A stretch of DNA of 64,000 nucleotides from the NCBI GenBank assembly GCA_011800805.1, contig MPNW01000135.1, positions 156,187-220,186 on the forward strand. The letters run 5' to 3'. This stretch comes from Hirudo medicinalis. Taxonomy: Eukaryota; Annelida; Clitellata; Hirudinida; Hirudinidae. The notes beneath the pieces are model-generated. The model worked only from the letters and a program-made list of their open reading frames with translations, was not told the DNA's origin and made no database searches. The first letter of the stretch is position 1. Every line of letters begins with the position of its first letter. This document shows positions 11,260 through 22,867 of this stretch, one piece after another. A program made the position numbers and the translations under genes.

Positions 11260-14200
11260 AGATTAAAAAAAAAACTGCCCTTCAACCGACTGTGCAAATT
11301 TTGGCTCAGAGTGGAAAATCTTTTTTCCATGACTCTCTGGATGGGGAAGATGAATGATGAAGTCATCTGGAAGGACGTAGAACTTGAAACCCATGGCTCT
11401 AAAGGTCCTAACGTAGGCTATCTTGTCTTGCATTCGTTCGACCAGATCTTCGTTGAATCTGACTGGCAGAGACCTTGCTACTACCAAGTATGGTTCAAAG
11501 TAACGCACGTATGCTGCCTGTGAATTGTTATAGGGTGAAATTGAAGTTGAAAATAAGGTATTTGACTTATAATATAATAAAGGATTATGTTCAGTAAGAT
11601 GACAAATTAAATAACTAATAAATAATAAATAATTAATTAATAAAAAAATTTAAATAACTATATTTATTGAATGGAAATCAAGTTTCATTTACTTCATAAG
11701 TGCTATTCGTCTTCACCCATTTGTCGTAATTGGTAGAGTGATGCCCCGGTACTTGCTTTAAGCCTGCACTGTATAATTATTCAATGTCAATTAAATCATT
11801 AATTTTGCGATCAGCTGACAACTCACTTGTACCCAGACACGACTTTGTGTTTTATCAAATTTATGAGTTCTCCTTTGTTCTTTGGAAAATTCTGTTCTAA
11901 TCGAGTGGTGGCTTGGAAAGCGGGAATCATGAAGAGCTATTAGCAAACAATTAACAATTATTTGTCTTGTATTATATTTTAAGTTGTTAAATTGCGTCAT
12001 TACAAATTGTCTAATTTCACTGAAACCGATGAATGTCAAATTATAGAAAACAATTATAATGACCTCATGTCTTGACGAAAAAAAAACTTAAAACATGATT
12101 TTTAACAAAATTAATATTGAAAAGGAAACGATTCCCACAAAGTCAAAAATAAATATATTACAAATAAATCGAATGCAAATTATTGACTGAAATACCTTAT
12201 CCGAGAAATTTGAATTCTTGTTATTCTTCAGAGTTTTCTGGATGCTTTCGTAAACACCAGGGTTAGGGACGAGGTCGACATCGATGTAGACGTTGTGTGA
12301 GGTTAAACTATTATTGAGCAGGACATTTCTCAGGTAGTTTATGGGGTTGAAAGTCTGCAAAAATATTATTCGAATCTCCTACAAAAATTATAATTTGGAT
12401 CGATTTGGTACACAATCCTTGCCAGATACACAAGGTAAGTCAGCATATTTTGAGTAGATGCAACAATTTTTGGTTTAATTGGTAAACATTAATTATTGCG
12501 AGTAAAAAGTTTGGAAAAATATATAATTTTTCCTTTTAAATATTTTATAGCCAATTCTTGGATGCAAAATTTTTATGATAGTGATTTTTTTTTTCATTTT
12601 TAAATGTTTCAAAAGTCACAGATTTGCGAGACATTCGCAATGATTTTCCATGACATGGATCGAGTTTAATAGGTCAAATAATAATAATTTGCTGTCGCCA
12701 ATTTTAAAAATTAATTAGGTAACCATTATTCATTACATAGATAACTAAAATTTACTTCCTTTCTCCACAGAAGCTTTAAAATCCTACCAATGTTTTATAG
12801 ACGAGGTGGATTGCGATCCTATCCATCACTGATTTATTTCGAAAAACTGAGGAGCTACTCAATAGTCTGGGTAGCTGATAGCTGGCTTCTGAGTCGCTAA
12901 CGTAGAAAAGAACTGCCGCTGGTCCTGTCCAATGGGTTAACATAATCTCCAGGGTGCCTATTCTGTCCAGCGACAGAGCAGTTAGAAGGGTTGTCTCTAT
13001 CTTGTCGCTGGTCTGAAATAATTGAAAGGATTATTTAATACTTGATGAGGGCCGAAATATATTTCTGAGACTTAAATATATTTAATGAATACAATTACAT
13101 AGCGCCATTAGCATCGGAGGAGCTTAAATTTATACAAATAAATTCTTTAATCGCGAAATACTATAAATATTTAGTCGTGAATTAAAACTTAAATTACATA
13201 CAATTTAGACAATAAATTTTAATAATTTTTCGAATTGAAAGTCTAAAAATAAAACCTCTGCATCCAGTTTTTTGATATTTTTACCGTAGTGGTAAAATAT
13301 GTGCGTCACCCTTTTCAGATGCGCAATCTCAAGAAAATTCTCGCAAAAGTTAGTGATGACGTTTCTCGGCGATTTGGTTGTTGTTTGGAGTGAATTGTTT
13401 GACATGGAATGGCTTTCCAACTCTTCCGATTCTGGATTCAAAGATATGAAGGAATCATTTCCATCCATTAGGCCAAATTCAAAGGAAAGGAAGCTGGACA
13501 TGTAGAGCCTGTTCCTTGGCTCACTGGCTTCGATTGTACGAATCGCTTCCTTCAAATCTGTGGAAACATCGCTCTCCAGTGACTCTCCGGCCAAGAGATC
13601 GTCCCTGATGACGTAGACTGAGCTCGACTTGATCCTGGTGGCATAGTCATAACATCTGTCGGATGAGTTTTGCAGACTTTGGAGATGGAGAGGCGTTCGA
13701 TGGCATGGAAGAAGTTTGATTTGTTCATTTTGGAAAACAGCCTTAATTACGATTGCATCAAAATGTAATAAGTAATTAGCATTAATTTTTCTTGTATAGA
13801 TTAGAAATCGATTCTCACTTCAGTAACGTTTATTCGTAGGAATTCTTCATTCTCCTCCAAATTCAGAAAGGCCACCTGCGGTATTTCTTCGCAATTGTGC
13901 TGAGCATTATTATTATTATTATAACTATTATTATTATTATTATTATAACTATTATTATTATTATTATTATTATTGTTGTTGTTATTATTATTATTATTGT
14001 TGTTATTATTATTATTATTGTTGTTATTATTATTATTATTTGTTCTTTTATCTTCTCAGCCANTGACGGGCAAAAGCCAACTCACAGGCAATGACTTTTG
14101 TCAGTTGTACAGAGATTTCCAGGTTCATAAGGAAGGATTAGGGTCAGGGGTAGGTGGAGGATAGGAAGTTATCGGTAGGGATAGGGTCAGGGATGAAGTT

Positions 14201-16453
14201 AGGTACCAAAAGTCTCTGCCTCTGAGTTTGGCTTTTTGGCTTTTGCCCGTCACTTGACTAACAATCAAACCGATTAATTTAATAAATAATTTGGCTCGTA
14301 AAGCTAATAAATAATGTAAAAATTATTATATAATTTAAACAATTTAGAAACAACAGACAATGTTTGTTCTTTCTTGTTTGGTCTTTTGTACTTAACTCAA
14401 CTCCATAAGCAGTAGAAACTCAACTTTATTTCAACAGCTATTTGATGCAATGCGACTCAAACGTACCTCACGAGAACTCTCAAGACAACTCCTACCAGTA
14501 CAGTATATCCAAGTACTACACTCCACAATAGGTCTCTCAAACTGGAGTAATTTAATTCACGCAGCCTAATATGAGAGGTGCTAGATTACTTTTATAGCGC
14601 CGAATTCTAGGTTGTTTTTTCATCGGATTGATGGACGCATGAGGGTGCCGATCATTATAAAATTACTTTTTGTTATTGTCACGAATTGAATTTTAATCAT
14701 GTGTTTCACAGGTGAATATACTTCTCTAAATACTCTGAGATAGAAATAGTCTTAAAAATATAAACCTCGTTCAGATCAGTGCACTTAAAATGGTCCAAAA
14801 ACAGAGTGGCACAATCGATGACATCATCGCATTTGGGTATCCAGTCCTTAACATCAGATGTGAAGATGATCCTTGGGGACATGAAGACCATCTGCCAAGT
14901 TATTCAAATAGACGAATTATTTATTTTATTTATTCAAATAAACAAATCGAGCCCTGCCACTTACACGGTAAGTGAGAAACAGAAAACTTAGTGAAAACAT
15001 CAATTAACAGGAAATTTATCAATAATTGTTAAATGATGTTATATTATTGTAATTTATACAGGGAAGAGTCGTAAAGTCAACTAAATTTGGTGCAGGTTTG
15101 CTCAGAGTTGCGCTCTTCCATGCGTCGGCCACAGTAATTGTAACAATTATTATTGTAAATTAATTAATCATTACAGCAACAATGCTTATAATTATAATTA
15201 GTAAATAATAATAGTAATAATAATAAATAGTAATCATTCCTTTTATCGACTAGTTAAGCGTTAACAATATTAATTTCAGTCAAGTTAGTGAGCATTCCTG
15301 CCTCTTTTGTAAACTCGCTAAGTCTTCTGAAGGCATTAAGAATCACTGACAATGTCACTCGATTTATCTGAAAACAATTTTAAAATTATAATTGAATTAT
15401 TAAATTATAAAAATTTATAAACAGCATTTAAGTGATTTTAGTTTTTAAATTGCGTTAAAAAAAACTTAACCGTTATTCGACGTTTGAATAAATACGAGTG
15501 AATGAGTGATTTATTGAATTATTAAATCGATTCAATAATTTTGAGAAACCATGAGAGTGAAATAGTGAAAGAAAATGAGTGAAAGAACGAATGAATGAAT
15601 GAAAGGTAAACAATCAAATGAGTCTAAATAGATCAGGATACTTTCAAATTGTCATTTCAAAAATTCAATTGTTCTCGCTATAGTAGCCTTCGCATGCATT
15701 TCTCGGTTCAATTAAGCATGAATGCACATTCACATTCATCGAATATCGAAGTAATTCATCGGTGATGAATCCAAGCGATGATGAGCATGTTTGGAGATTA
15801 TCGCAGGTATTTTGTGCTCTGTTCGATTGTTTTCTTATATGAATAGCATCAGGACCACCGTCAGAAGAGGGGCCCCTAGGCACAGCAGAGCAGCCAAGGG
15901 CTCACGTTACAAATTAATTAATTAATTAATTAATTCTCGTTCTAAACAATTACAGTGTTTATTAGTTTTAATTCCTTTCATTTAAATAGTTTCCTGCTAA
16001 ATGCCTTGTACAATTGATGCCTGGTACAATTTTTGAAAACTTTGCGAGAACCCGCTCGGATGCACAGGTCCGATGACACTGATAGCGAATAGCGAGTGTT
16101 TTAAAATTTCGAAATGGAGAATAATTTTTTTAGCAAATTAATCGCAGAAATATTTCACAAAATGTTGAAAGCGGTAAACTTAAACTCACCGTTTCTTCGA
16201 TTCTGTAAATTTCGTAATAAACTGGAAGGTGATTAATCAATAATTAATTTTTTAGTTAATACGATACTTAATTCGTTAATAATTTATGCTAATTAAGCGG
16301 ATGAACTATGTTGGTTATGCTAATGAATTTGTTAATAGTTACAGTGATTAAGTCTTAAATTCCGCGACCAAGATGTTTTCTGTCAACAATTTCATTCATA
16401 TCAGATATGACAAAAGCTATTAATGTTATTAATAATATTATTATTATTTTATG

Positions 16454-16484
<31 letters not shown>

Positions 16485-17476
16485 CATAACCATTATTATT
16501 GTCATTGTCGTTGTTGTTATTATTATTATTCGCGATAAAAACTACAAATAATATAAACATTAACGCGCTGACTAACGTAAGCATTAGACAAACAAACGAT
16601 TGTTTGATGATTACTCCAATCAATTAGCTGAGCTCAAGTCAAGCGTGACATCAGCCAAGGTCTTTCAACCGCAGAGAAAAGTTATCAATTAATACCAAAC
16701 TATTTGTAACCTATCATAATTCTGATAAGTTCAGATGCATTAGACATGTCAAAGAAACAATCTATGGTTGCAGGCTGTCATTAGTAAATAAATTAGTAAA
16801 TAAATTGCTGTTGTATTCAGGAAATTTTGAATTTCTTTGAAGTAATTAATTAATTACATGCTAATAAAGAAATGGACATAAGCATTAATTCATACATTTA
16901 TTATTATTATTATTTATTATTATTCAAAAATAAAATTATTATTAAGGCAAATATTATTTTTTAATATTAAAATATTAATTAATTTTAATGCGGATTAATT
17001 CACACTGAACTTACCTTGATCTGCTGGCCAAGTCGACAGGAGGGTTTCTATGATCCTCTGCTGGAGGTCAGAGTTCAAGAACAGGTGAAGCACTACAGGT
17101 GAACTCCTGTGGTAAAGGATGCTCTTGAATTGAAGTGGAAAAGTTTTTGTATCCTCCAGTGACGTCATGACGGTGACGATGTGGATCGGCTGGACTGGTG
17201 TCACGTGTTCTTCGAAAATGGCGGACTGCGAATAATACAAGAGCACGAGAACAAGATAAGTGAGAGGTTGTCAAGTATCACAACTCGATGTGAAGTGATG
17301 TGAAGTGATGTTCAATCATGCGAGTCTCATTTTTTTTGTGACTGACGTGTGTGCAGACATTTGTTTTAGTCTTGCATCGTGGGCGTTAAACAAAGTTCGA
17401 CCTCATTTTAACTATTGATTTATAAATAAAATAAGTAAAATTAACATAAATATTATTATTATTATTGTTATTATTG

Positions 17477-17513
<37 letters not shown>

Positions 17514-18936
17514 CATCATCATTATCATTATTTTATTCATTCAACTCAACCGCAATGCTTGGAAAGTCAATGACACCAGGTCTCAACAAGAGTCCACAGG
17601 CAACCAAAATAACAAATTTCAATGTCATCGTGGAATCTTTCTAAGCATGTGAGCTGTTCCATTTAATGCAATCTTCTGCACCTCATACTGGCTCGGTTTT
17701 CCTGGTATCATCTCCAATTCTTTCCTGCAGTTTTCTTCAATCGTTCCAAGTGCTCCCCACCATAGCTGATGTTATGTTTTTACTTCAACTGTCCACAGTC
17801 TGCTGACCTCAACTTGCAAATCTTTATATTTAAGAATTTTTTCATTTAGTTTTTTCATTTTGGTTAGTTAACATTTTGGTCGTCAGGTATGGAAATTTCA
17901 ATCAGCAGGCAATAATTTTCTTTTCTGTCCAAAAATTTGATATCCGTGTATTAGCAGGAATTATTCTTTCTGTGAGTACGCCTTGGTCCCACATGAGGGT
18001 GGTGTCATCGGTACTCACCATAGGCGAATATTGACGTTATTATTATTATAATGCACAGGAATGCATTAATTGAAGGCATTGTTTGCATTCCTTGAAGCAA
18101 TGAAGCCTTAAACTTGATATATTTGTACGAAAACCCAAAATTGGAATACAACTAAAATGGTCATCACAGACAAATTGAAATGTTTCTTGATTACATCTTA
18201 ATTAATTCATAATTACATCGCATTACAACTAATTACTGTAAACTTCATTGATGGATTTGTTTGAAAATGAGAATAAAAAGTAAACAGTTATTTCGAACAA
18301 ATTTACAAATTACTCACGATGTCCAAATATTCTGCAAGAAACCTACACATGGTAGATTGAGTTTTCGATCATTTGTGGTCCAAAGATGTGAACAATTTTT
18401 CGTTAGTAAATACGAAATATATTAACAATTGTAATAATTTAGAAAAGGAATTAATAAATACAAATATTGCCAAATATTAATCATTAAATTTTTGTTAAGT
18501 ACATCATGTATTGTTAAGTAATTATGTTCTCACTTGTTCCTTCGTAGGGCCTTCATTTTATTTTTTTTGACGAATGTCAGATAAATTGCTGACAAAAATA
18601 AAAGATTTTAATTAAAATTAATTAAATTAAATTAATTAATAAATAATTTTTTGTTTAAATCCGTTGGTTAATTTGCACCTGGAATCAGTAGAGCAAGAAA
18701 TTGATTGTTATTGAATGTTATTATATCATATGTGCTTACCACCACTACTTTACATTATCTTATATTACATTACATTGCATGACAGTATATTACATGACAT
18801 TACATTGCATTACCTTATATTACATAATATTATATTATTTTATATTATATTAACTTTTAAAAAATTAAACTAAAAAACACTCACCCGTCAAAGAAAACAG
18901 AACTATTAACAGTGTAGCTCGACTTCTCTTCAACAT
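11260..18936 (-). CDS. LARGE-like bifunctional glycosyltransferase, 13-exon model
   Basis: Exons on -, 5' to 3': 18885-18936, 18318-18331, 17015-17225, 16190-16221, 15266-15367 (least certain), 14766-14891, 13819-13899, 13256-13741, 12788-13012, 12196-12354, 11827-11936, 11693-11768, 11260-11517. All phases match and the total is 643 residues; vertebrate LARGE has about 756. The start MLKRSRATLLIVLFSLT is a type II signal anchor. The GT8 part begins IHIVTVMTSLEDTKTFPLQF. The second domain holds LSLDRIGTLEIMLTHWTGPA, NPINYLRNVLL, a DVD metal motif in YIDVDLVPNPGVYE, PGHHSTNYDKW, and EPYLVVARSLP to LPDDFIIHLPH. LARGE adds xylose-glucuronate repeats to alpha-dystroglycan in the Golgi. Here the second (GlcA-transferase) domain is well preserved. 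The GT8 (xylosyl) domain is divergent and I find no clear DxD, only TSDVKDW in the expected stretch. The exons at 16190 and 18318 are very short (32 and 14 nt). Confidence 0.8.
13904..14058. repeat. (ATT)n microsatellite with single N at 14063
   Basis: An imperfect ATT/GTT trinucleotide array lies in an intron of the LARGE-like gene. The open frames across it (poly-Ile, poly-Leu) are artefacts. A single N at 14063 marks an unresolved base or a closed gap at the left edge of the adjacent inverted-repeat element. Confidence 0.9.
14064..14252. mobile_element. 189-bp MITE-like element with terminal inverted repeats
   Basis: The left end TGACGGGCAAAAGCCAACTC (14064-14083) is matched by the inverted right end TTGGCTTTTGCCCGTCA (14236-14252), a perfect 17-bp terminal inverted repeat. 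The interior is GT-rich (AGGGTCAGGGGTAGG-like) and has no coding capacity. Size, termini and intronic location fit a non-autonomous DNA transposon. The target-site duplication cannot be read because of the N at 14063. Confidence 0.6.
16429..17535. repeat. Intronic (ATT)n arrays
   Basis: ATT-type arrays occur at about 16429-16535 and 17451-17535, and smaller ATT runs at about 16900-16925. All lie in or next to introns of the LARGE-like gene. Confidence 0.8.
18728..18860. repeat. Degenerate ATTACATTACATTGCAT repeat
   Basis: Short words such as ATTACATTACATTGCATGAC and TATTACAT repeat imperfectly. The array lies just inside the first intron of the LARGE-like gene, next to the start-codon exon. 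Confidence 0.6.
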
Positions 18937-19019
18937 TTTTCATCCGAATAAACTCAAAATTGTTCAAAATGTCGAGTTATTCTGAAAAAGTCCCCCCGCA
19001 AAGTTTTGTCGTTTGCCTC

Positions 19020-19064
<45 letters not shown>

Positions 19065-20640
19065 TAATAATAATAATCGTCAGAATCGATCACTACTTGG
19101 ATAGACTACTTGTTCAATTTACCTGGTTTACTAAGGCTCCTACCTGATTTATCAGTTAAGTCTTTATATTTAGTAAGTCAATGAAATAACTTGACAAACT
19201 TTCTTCTCAAACTAATTGAAGATCTTACGTTCAATGGACGTTAAGTGCTTAATATTAGCTACGTGTACTGAATATATATAAATGCCCACGTTCGATGTTA
19301 TTGGTCGGTTGGTTTAAAAGTTGCATTGTAAAGTGTCAATGGAGACCCAATGACGTTTGAGTGATGTTTGTGTCATTATCATTATCATTATCGACTGCCG
19401 GTACGAGCATGTTTGATTCATAAAAATGTTGGACAAATATATATAAATGATATAATGATATGACAATATAAACAATATAAATAAATATACGAATATAAAA
19501 ATATATATAAATTATGTATATATATATATGTGTCATACATATATACGTGTGGCTAATAAATAATAGTAATGTTAAAAGCTTCATATCTTTCTTCTTCTTA
19601 ATATTATTATTATAATTATTATTATTTTATTTATTATTATTATTATTAATGGAGGTCATTTATATTCGTCAAATAATTTTATTACTTAACTCAATTAATA
19701 CTAAGTTAACGGTTGCATGCGCTTGTGCATACATTGTACGCGAGTGACATGCATGGATGGATTAATGATAAAATGTTACAGTAAATAATTATCCAATTAA
19801 ATTATTAATATTCAATTATATTGCTATAATAATAATTACAATAATTGCAATAAGGCTGACATTGTGCAAATGTTACGCTAAATTATCTGCATTTGTGAGC
19901 TAAATGTTCAAAAATGAAGTTGATTCAATTCAAGTTTTATGTCAATTGTTTGTAGAAGCTACAAGCTAGTATTGATTTTCATTTTTCATGGACAATGCCT
20001 TCATTGACGAAGATCTTTCATTCATAAATTTAAGAATTTTTCGAAATAATATTGACAATATTACTAATTAAAATATTATAATTCCTAACAAAGATAACCC
20101 ACCCAACCAGAACCAGCAGCTTTCTACAAGGTGACGACGACGATGTCGACAATGAAGGTGACGACAACAACAACGATGATGATGATGGTGATGGCGATCA
20201 GGTGCACTGAATCTGAAATAAAATTCGAGAAGTGATTGATACCTCAACCATCTCTGACACCTGTTGCTTGAAGTCAGTCTGGCTTGAAAACCGCGCAGTT
20301 GAGATCAACTTAAAACAAGTCACTATTCACTGACAGGGGCGACATTTCCATGACTAGAGATATTAATGTCGAATGTTCTTTTAAGTAAAATATTTTTGTA
20401 GTTAAGTCGATGGAAAGTCGATAACGAATGTTTGGTTTTGAACATTTTCAATAAAAAAATCAAAACTTTTCGAATTAAATTCAAATTATCGCCAGACGAA
20501 TTAATGAACTCGATGTTGATGAAGGTTATGAGGAATTTTTTTTTCGGTGCAAGATAATTACATTCGACTTGATTAAATGTAATTTTGAAAAATAAATCAT
20601 TATTCAACTCAGCTTTGTGCATAACTAGTAAACATTGTAT
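18937..20640. other. Upstream of the LARGE-like gene; no gene recognised
   Basis: It contains an (AAT)n array (19021-19078), an AT/TATA-rich stretch (19436-19530) and GAT/CAA-rich triplets near 20135-20200. The 99-codon frame at 20323-20622 (-) has no recognisable domain or splice partner. The 5' UTR and promoter of the LARGE-like gene should lie near 18940-19300, but no core motif stands out in this AT-rich sequence. Confidence 0.4.
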
Positions 20641-20668
20641 TTATTTTTATTATTATTATTATTATTAC

Positions 20669-20758
<90 letters not shown>

Positions 20759-21437
20759 ATGCGTTNNNNNNNNNNNNNNNNNNNNNNNNNNNNNNNNNNN
20801 NNNNNNNNNNNNNNNNNNNNNNNNNNNNNNNNNNNNNNNNNNNNNNNNNNNNNNNNNNNNNNNNNNNNNNNNNNNNNNNNNNNNNNNNNNNNNNNNNNNN
20901 NNNNNNNNNNNNNNNNNNNNNNNNNNNNNNNNNNNNNNNNNNNNNNNNNNNNNNNNNNNNNNNNNNNNNNNNNNNNNNNNNNNNNNNNNNNNNNNNNNNN
21001 NNNNNNNNNNNNNNNNNNNNNNNNNNNNNNNNNNNNNNNNNNNNNNNNNNNNNNNNNNNNNNNNNNNNNNNNNNNNNNNNNNNNNNNNNNNNNNNNNNNN
21101 NNNNNNNNNNNNNNNNNNNNNNNNNNNNNNNNNNNNNNNNNNNNNNNNNNNNNNNNNNNNNNNNNNNNNNNNNNNNNNNNNNNNNNNNNNNNNNNNNNNN
21201 NNNNNNNNNNNNNNNNNNNNNNNNNNNNNNNNNNNNNNNNNNNNNNNNNNNNNNNNNNNNNNNNNNNNNNNNNNNNNNNNNNNNNNNNNNNNNNNNNNNN
21301 NNNNNNNNNNNNNNNNNNNNNNNNNNNNNNNNNNNNNNNNNNNNNNNNNNNNNNNNNNNNNNNNNNNNNNNNNNNNNNNNNNNNNNNNNNNNNNNNNNNN
21401 NNNNNNNNNNNNNNNNNNNNNTTATTATTATTATTAC

Positions 21438-21530
<93 letters not shown>

Positions 21531-21535
21531 ATGCG
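20641..21535. repeat. (ATT)n microsatellite containing an assembly gap (N 20766-21421)
   Basis: The left flank is an ATT array with one ACT interruption, followed by AAATGCGTT and the Ns. The right flank is again an ATT array with one ACT interruption, followed by AAATGCGTTTGTTTTAATGG. The two flanks look like the same locus read from both contig ends, so the true distance may be near zero or negative. The poly-Leu/Ile/Asn frames across it are not genes. Confidence 0.9.
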
Positions 21536-22867
21536 TTTGTTTTAATGGTCTCGACCAAGTTTGATTATTCCAAAGAATAGCACACGTTCGCTCGAACTTC
21601 AAGCTTGAATTCACAAACTCCAACATAATAACAAGCGTTTATTCGAATGTTTTTTGAGTATTTCCAAAGTCTTTAAGAGAGCACCAATTTTTTTTGTATG
21701 AAAGAATTTATAAAGAACTTTACATATAATTAAAAGTAACCATAAGTCATAAGTTTTAGAATTACTTATCAAGCGATGTGATGATTTAGGAAGTGATTTA
21801 CTTCCACAGGCAAATCAACCCCAAGTGCACAGCTGAAAATGTAGCCGCCTATTCTGCAGGCATTAATTAATGCCAAAATCATCGAGGATATTGTACTGAA
21901 GCTCGCGAAAATGTTCTCTCTGAACCAATCAGGCAATAAGTATTATAGATTATATACAGATTATACAATCTGTATATTGTTTTTAAATAATACAGAATGA
22001 AGGTATTACGGAGATTTTAGATCATTTTTTCGGAGTGGGAGAGCACTTGTTTGACACACAAATCTAGGACCACAGCATTGAGTAAAAACTAGTTTTGAAA
22101 TTGTTCTGGCAAACTGTGGAATGATTCAAGGGTATTGCGAAGGACCTAAATACAATTTACTCTATTAATAAAATAATTTAATTTGCTTATTTGCGTAATA
22201 AACATGGAATAAAAGATGATAAAGCATTTGCATTTAACCTTCAGATCAGTGAAAGGCTCCAAGTTATATTACTGAACGATACGTCGTCAGTTTTAGGGAC
22301 TGAGCGAAGTGGGTAAAATAAACTTTTTTATTGCATGTTATTTGGATCGAAAAAAACTTTAATTGCGACTTAATTTTAACAGCAGATCTGATCTGTTTTA
22401 AGAATTTATTGCATAAAACAACGTTTCATTTTTTTTTCCGATTACGACCCGGACTTAATGTTTGTTTGCATTTTAAAGTTCCATTTCATAACTAGATTAA
22501 TGTAAGACGGCTTCAAATGGAATCTACCATTAAATAAAGATGTCAGTTTAAACAGTAAAATTAAAAATTAAGTTTCCTTGGGATATACCGTGAAATTTGT
22601 TGTTTTTTTTGTTTTTTTGTTCAGAAATAAATAAATAAACAAAAAAAAAACTTTATGTAATTAAACCATAACAGTTCAAATAGCTAAGAAATAATTAATT
22701 TTTTAAATTAATTTGATTTCAATGATGAGACTTAATAAATGAAGCTCTGTTGTTTATCATTAAGTGTGTTGCCATGCTGACGGGCGAAAGTTTGTTGTTT
22801 CATGAAACATGAGGCTTGGCCGACGTGATAAAGACAATATTTTTAAAATGCAAATAAAAACGAGGTT
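21536..22867. other. Upstream region of TTLL3; no gene recognised
   Basis: AT-rich sequence. The - strand at about 21784-21927 has a stop-free hydrophobic stretch (FSTISSMILALINACRIGG) without convincing splice sites or partners. No promoter motif can be singled out. Confidence 0.35.

Noticed and set aside
11224..11523. 99-codon + frame
   Set aside because: Antisense shadow of the last exon of the LARGE-like gene.
14100..14200. Telomere-like GGGTCAGGG words
   Set aside because: They are short, imperfect and lie between the inverted repeats of a MITE-like element, so no interstitial telomere is implied.
20323..20622. 99-codon - frame
   Set aside because: AT-rich composition, no domain, no splice partners; most likely chance.
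20625..21626. Long open frames of up to 333 codons across the N gap
   Set aside because: They consist of microsatellite codons (Ile, Leu, Asn) and unknown bases; there is no protein content.
21784..21927. Hydrophobic stop-free stretch on - (possible membrane exon)
   Set aside because: The acceptor candidate gives a frame that stops early, no donor or partner exon fits, and no family is recognised.
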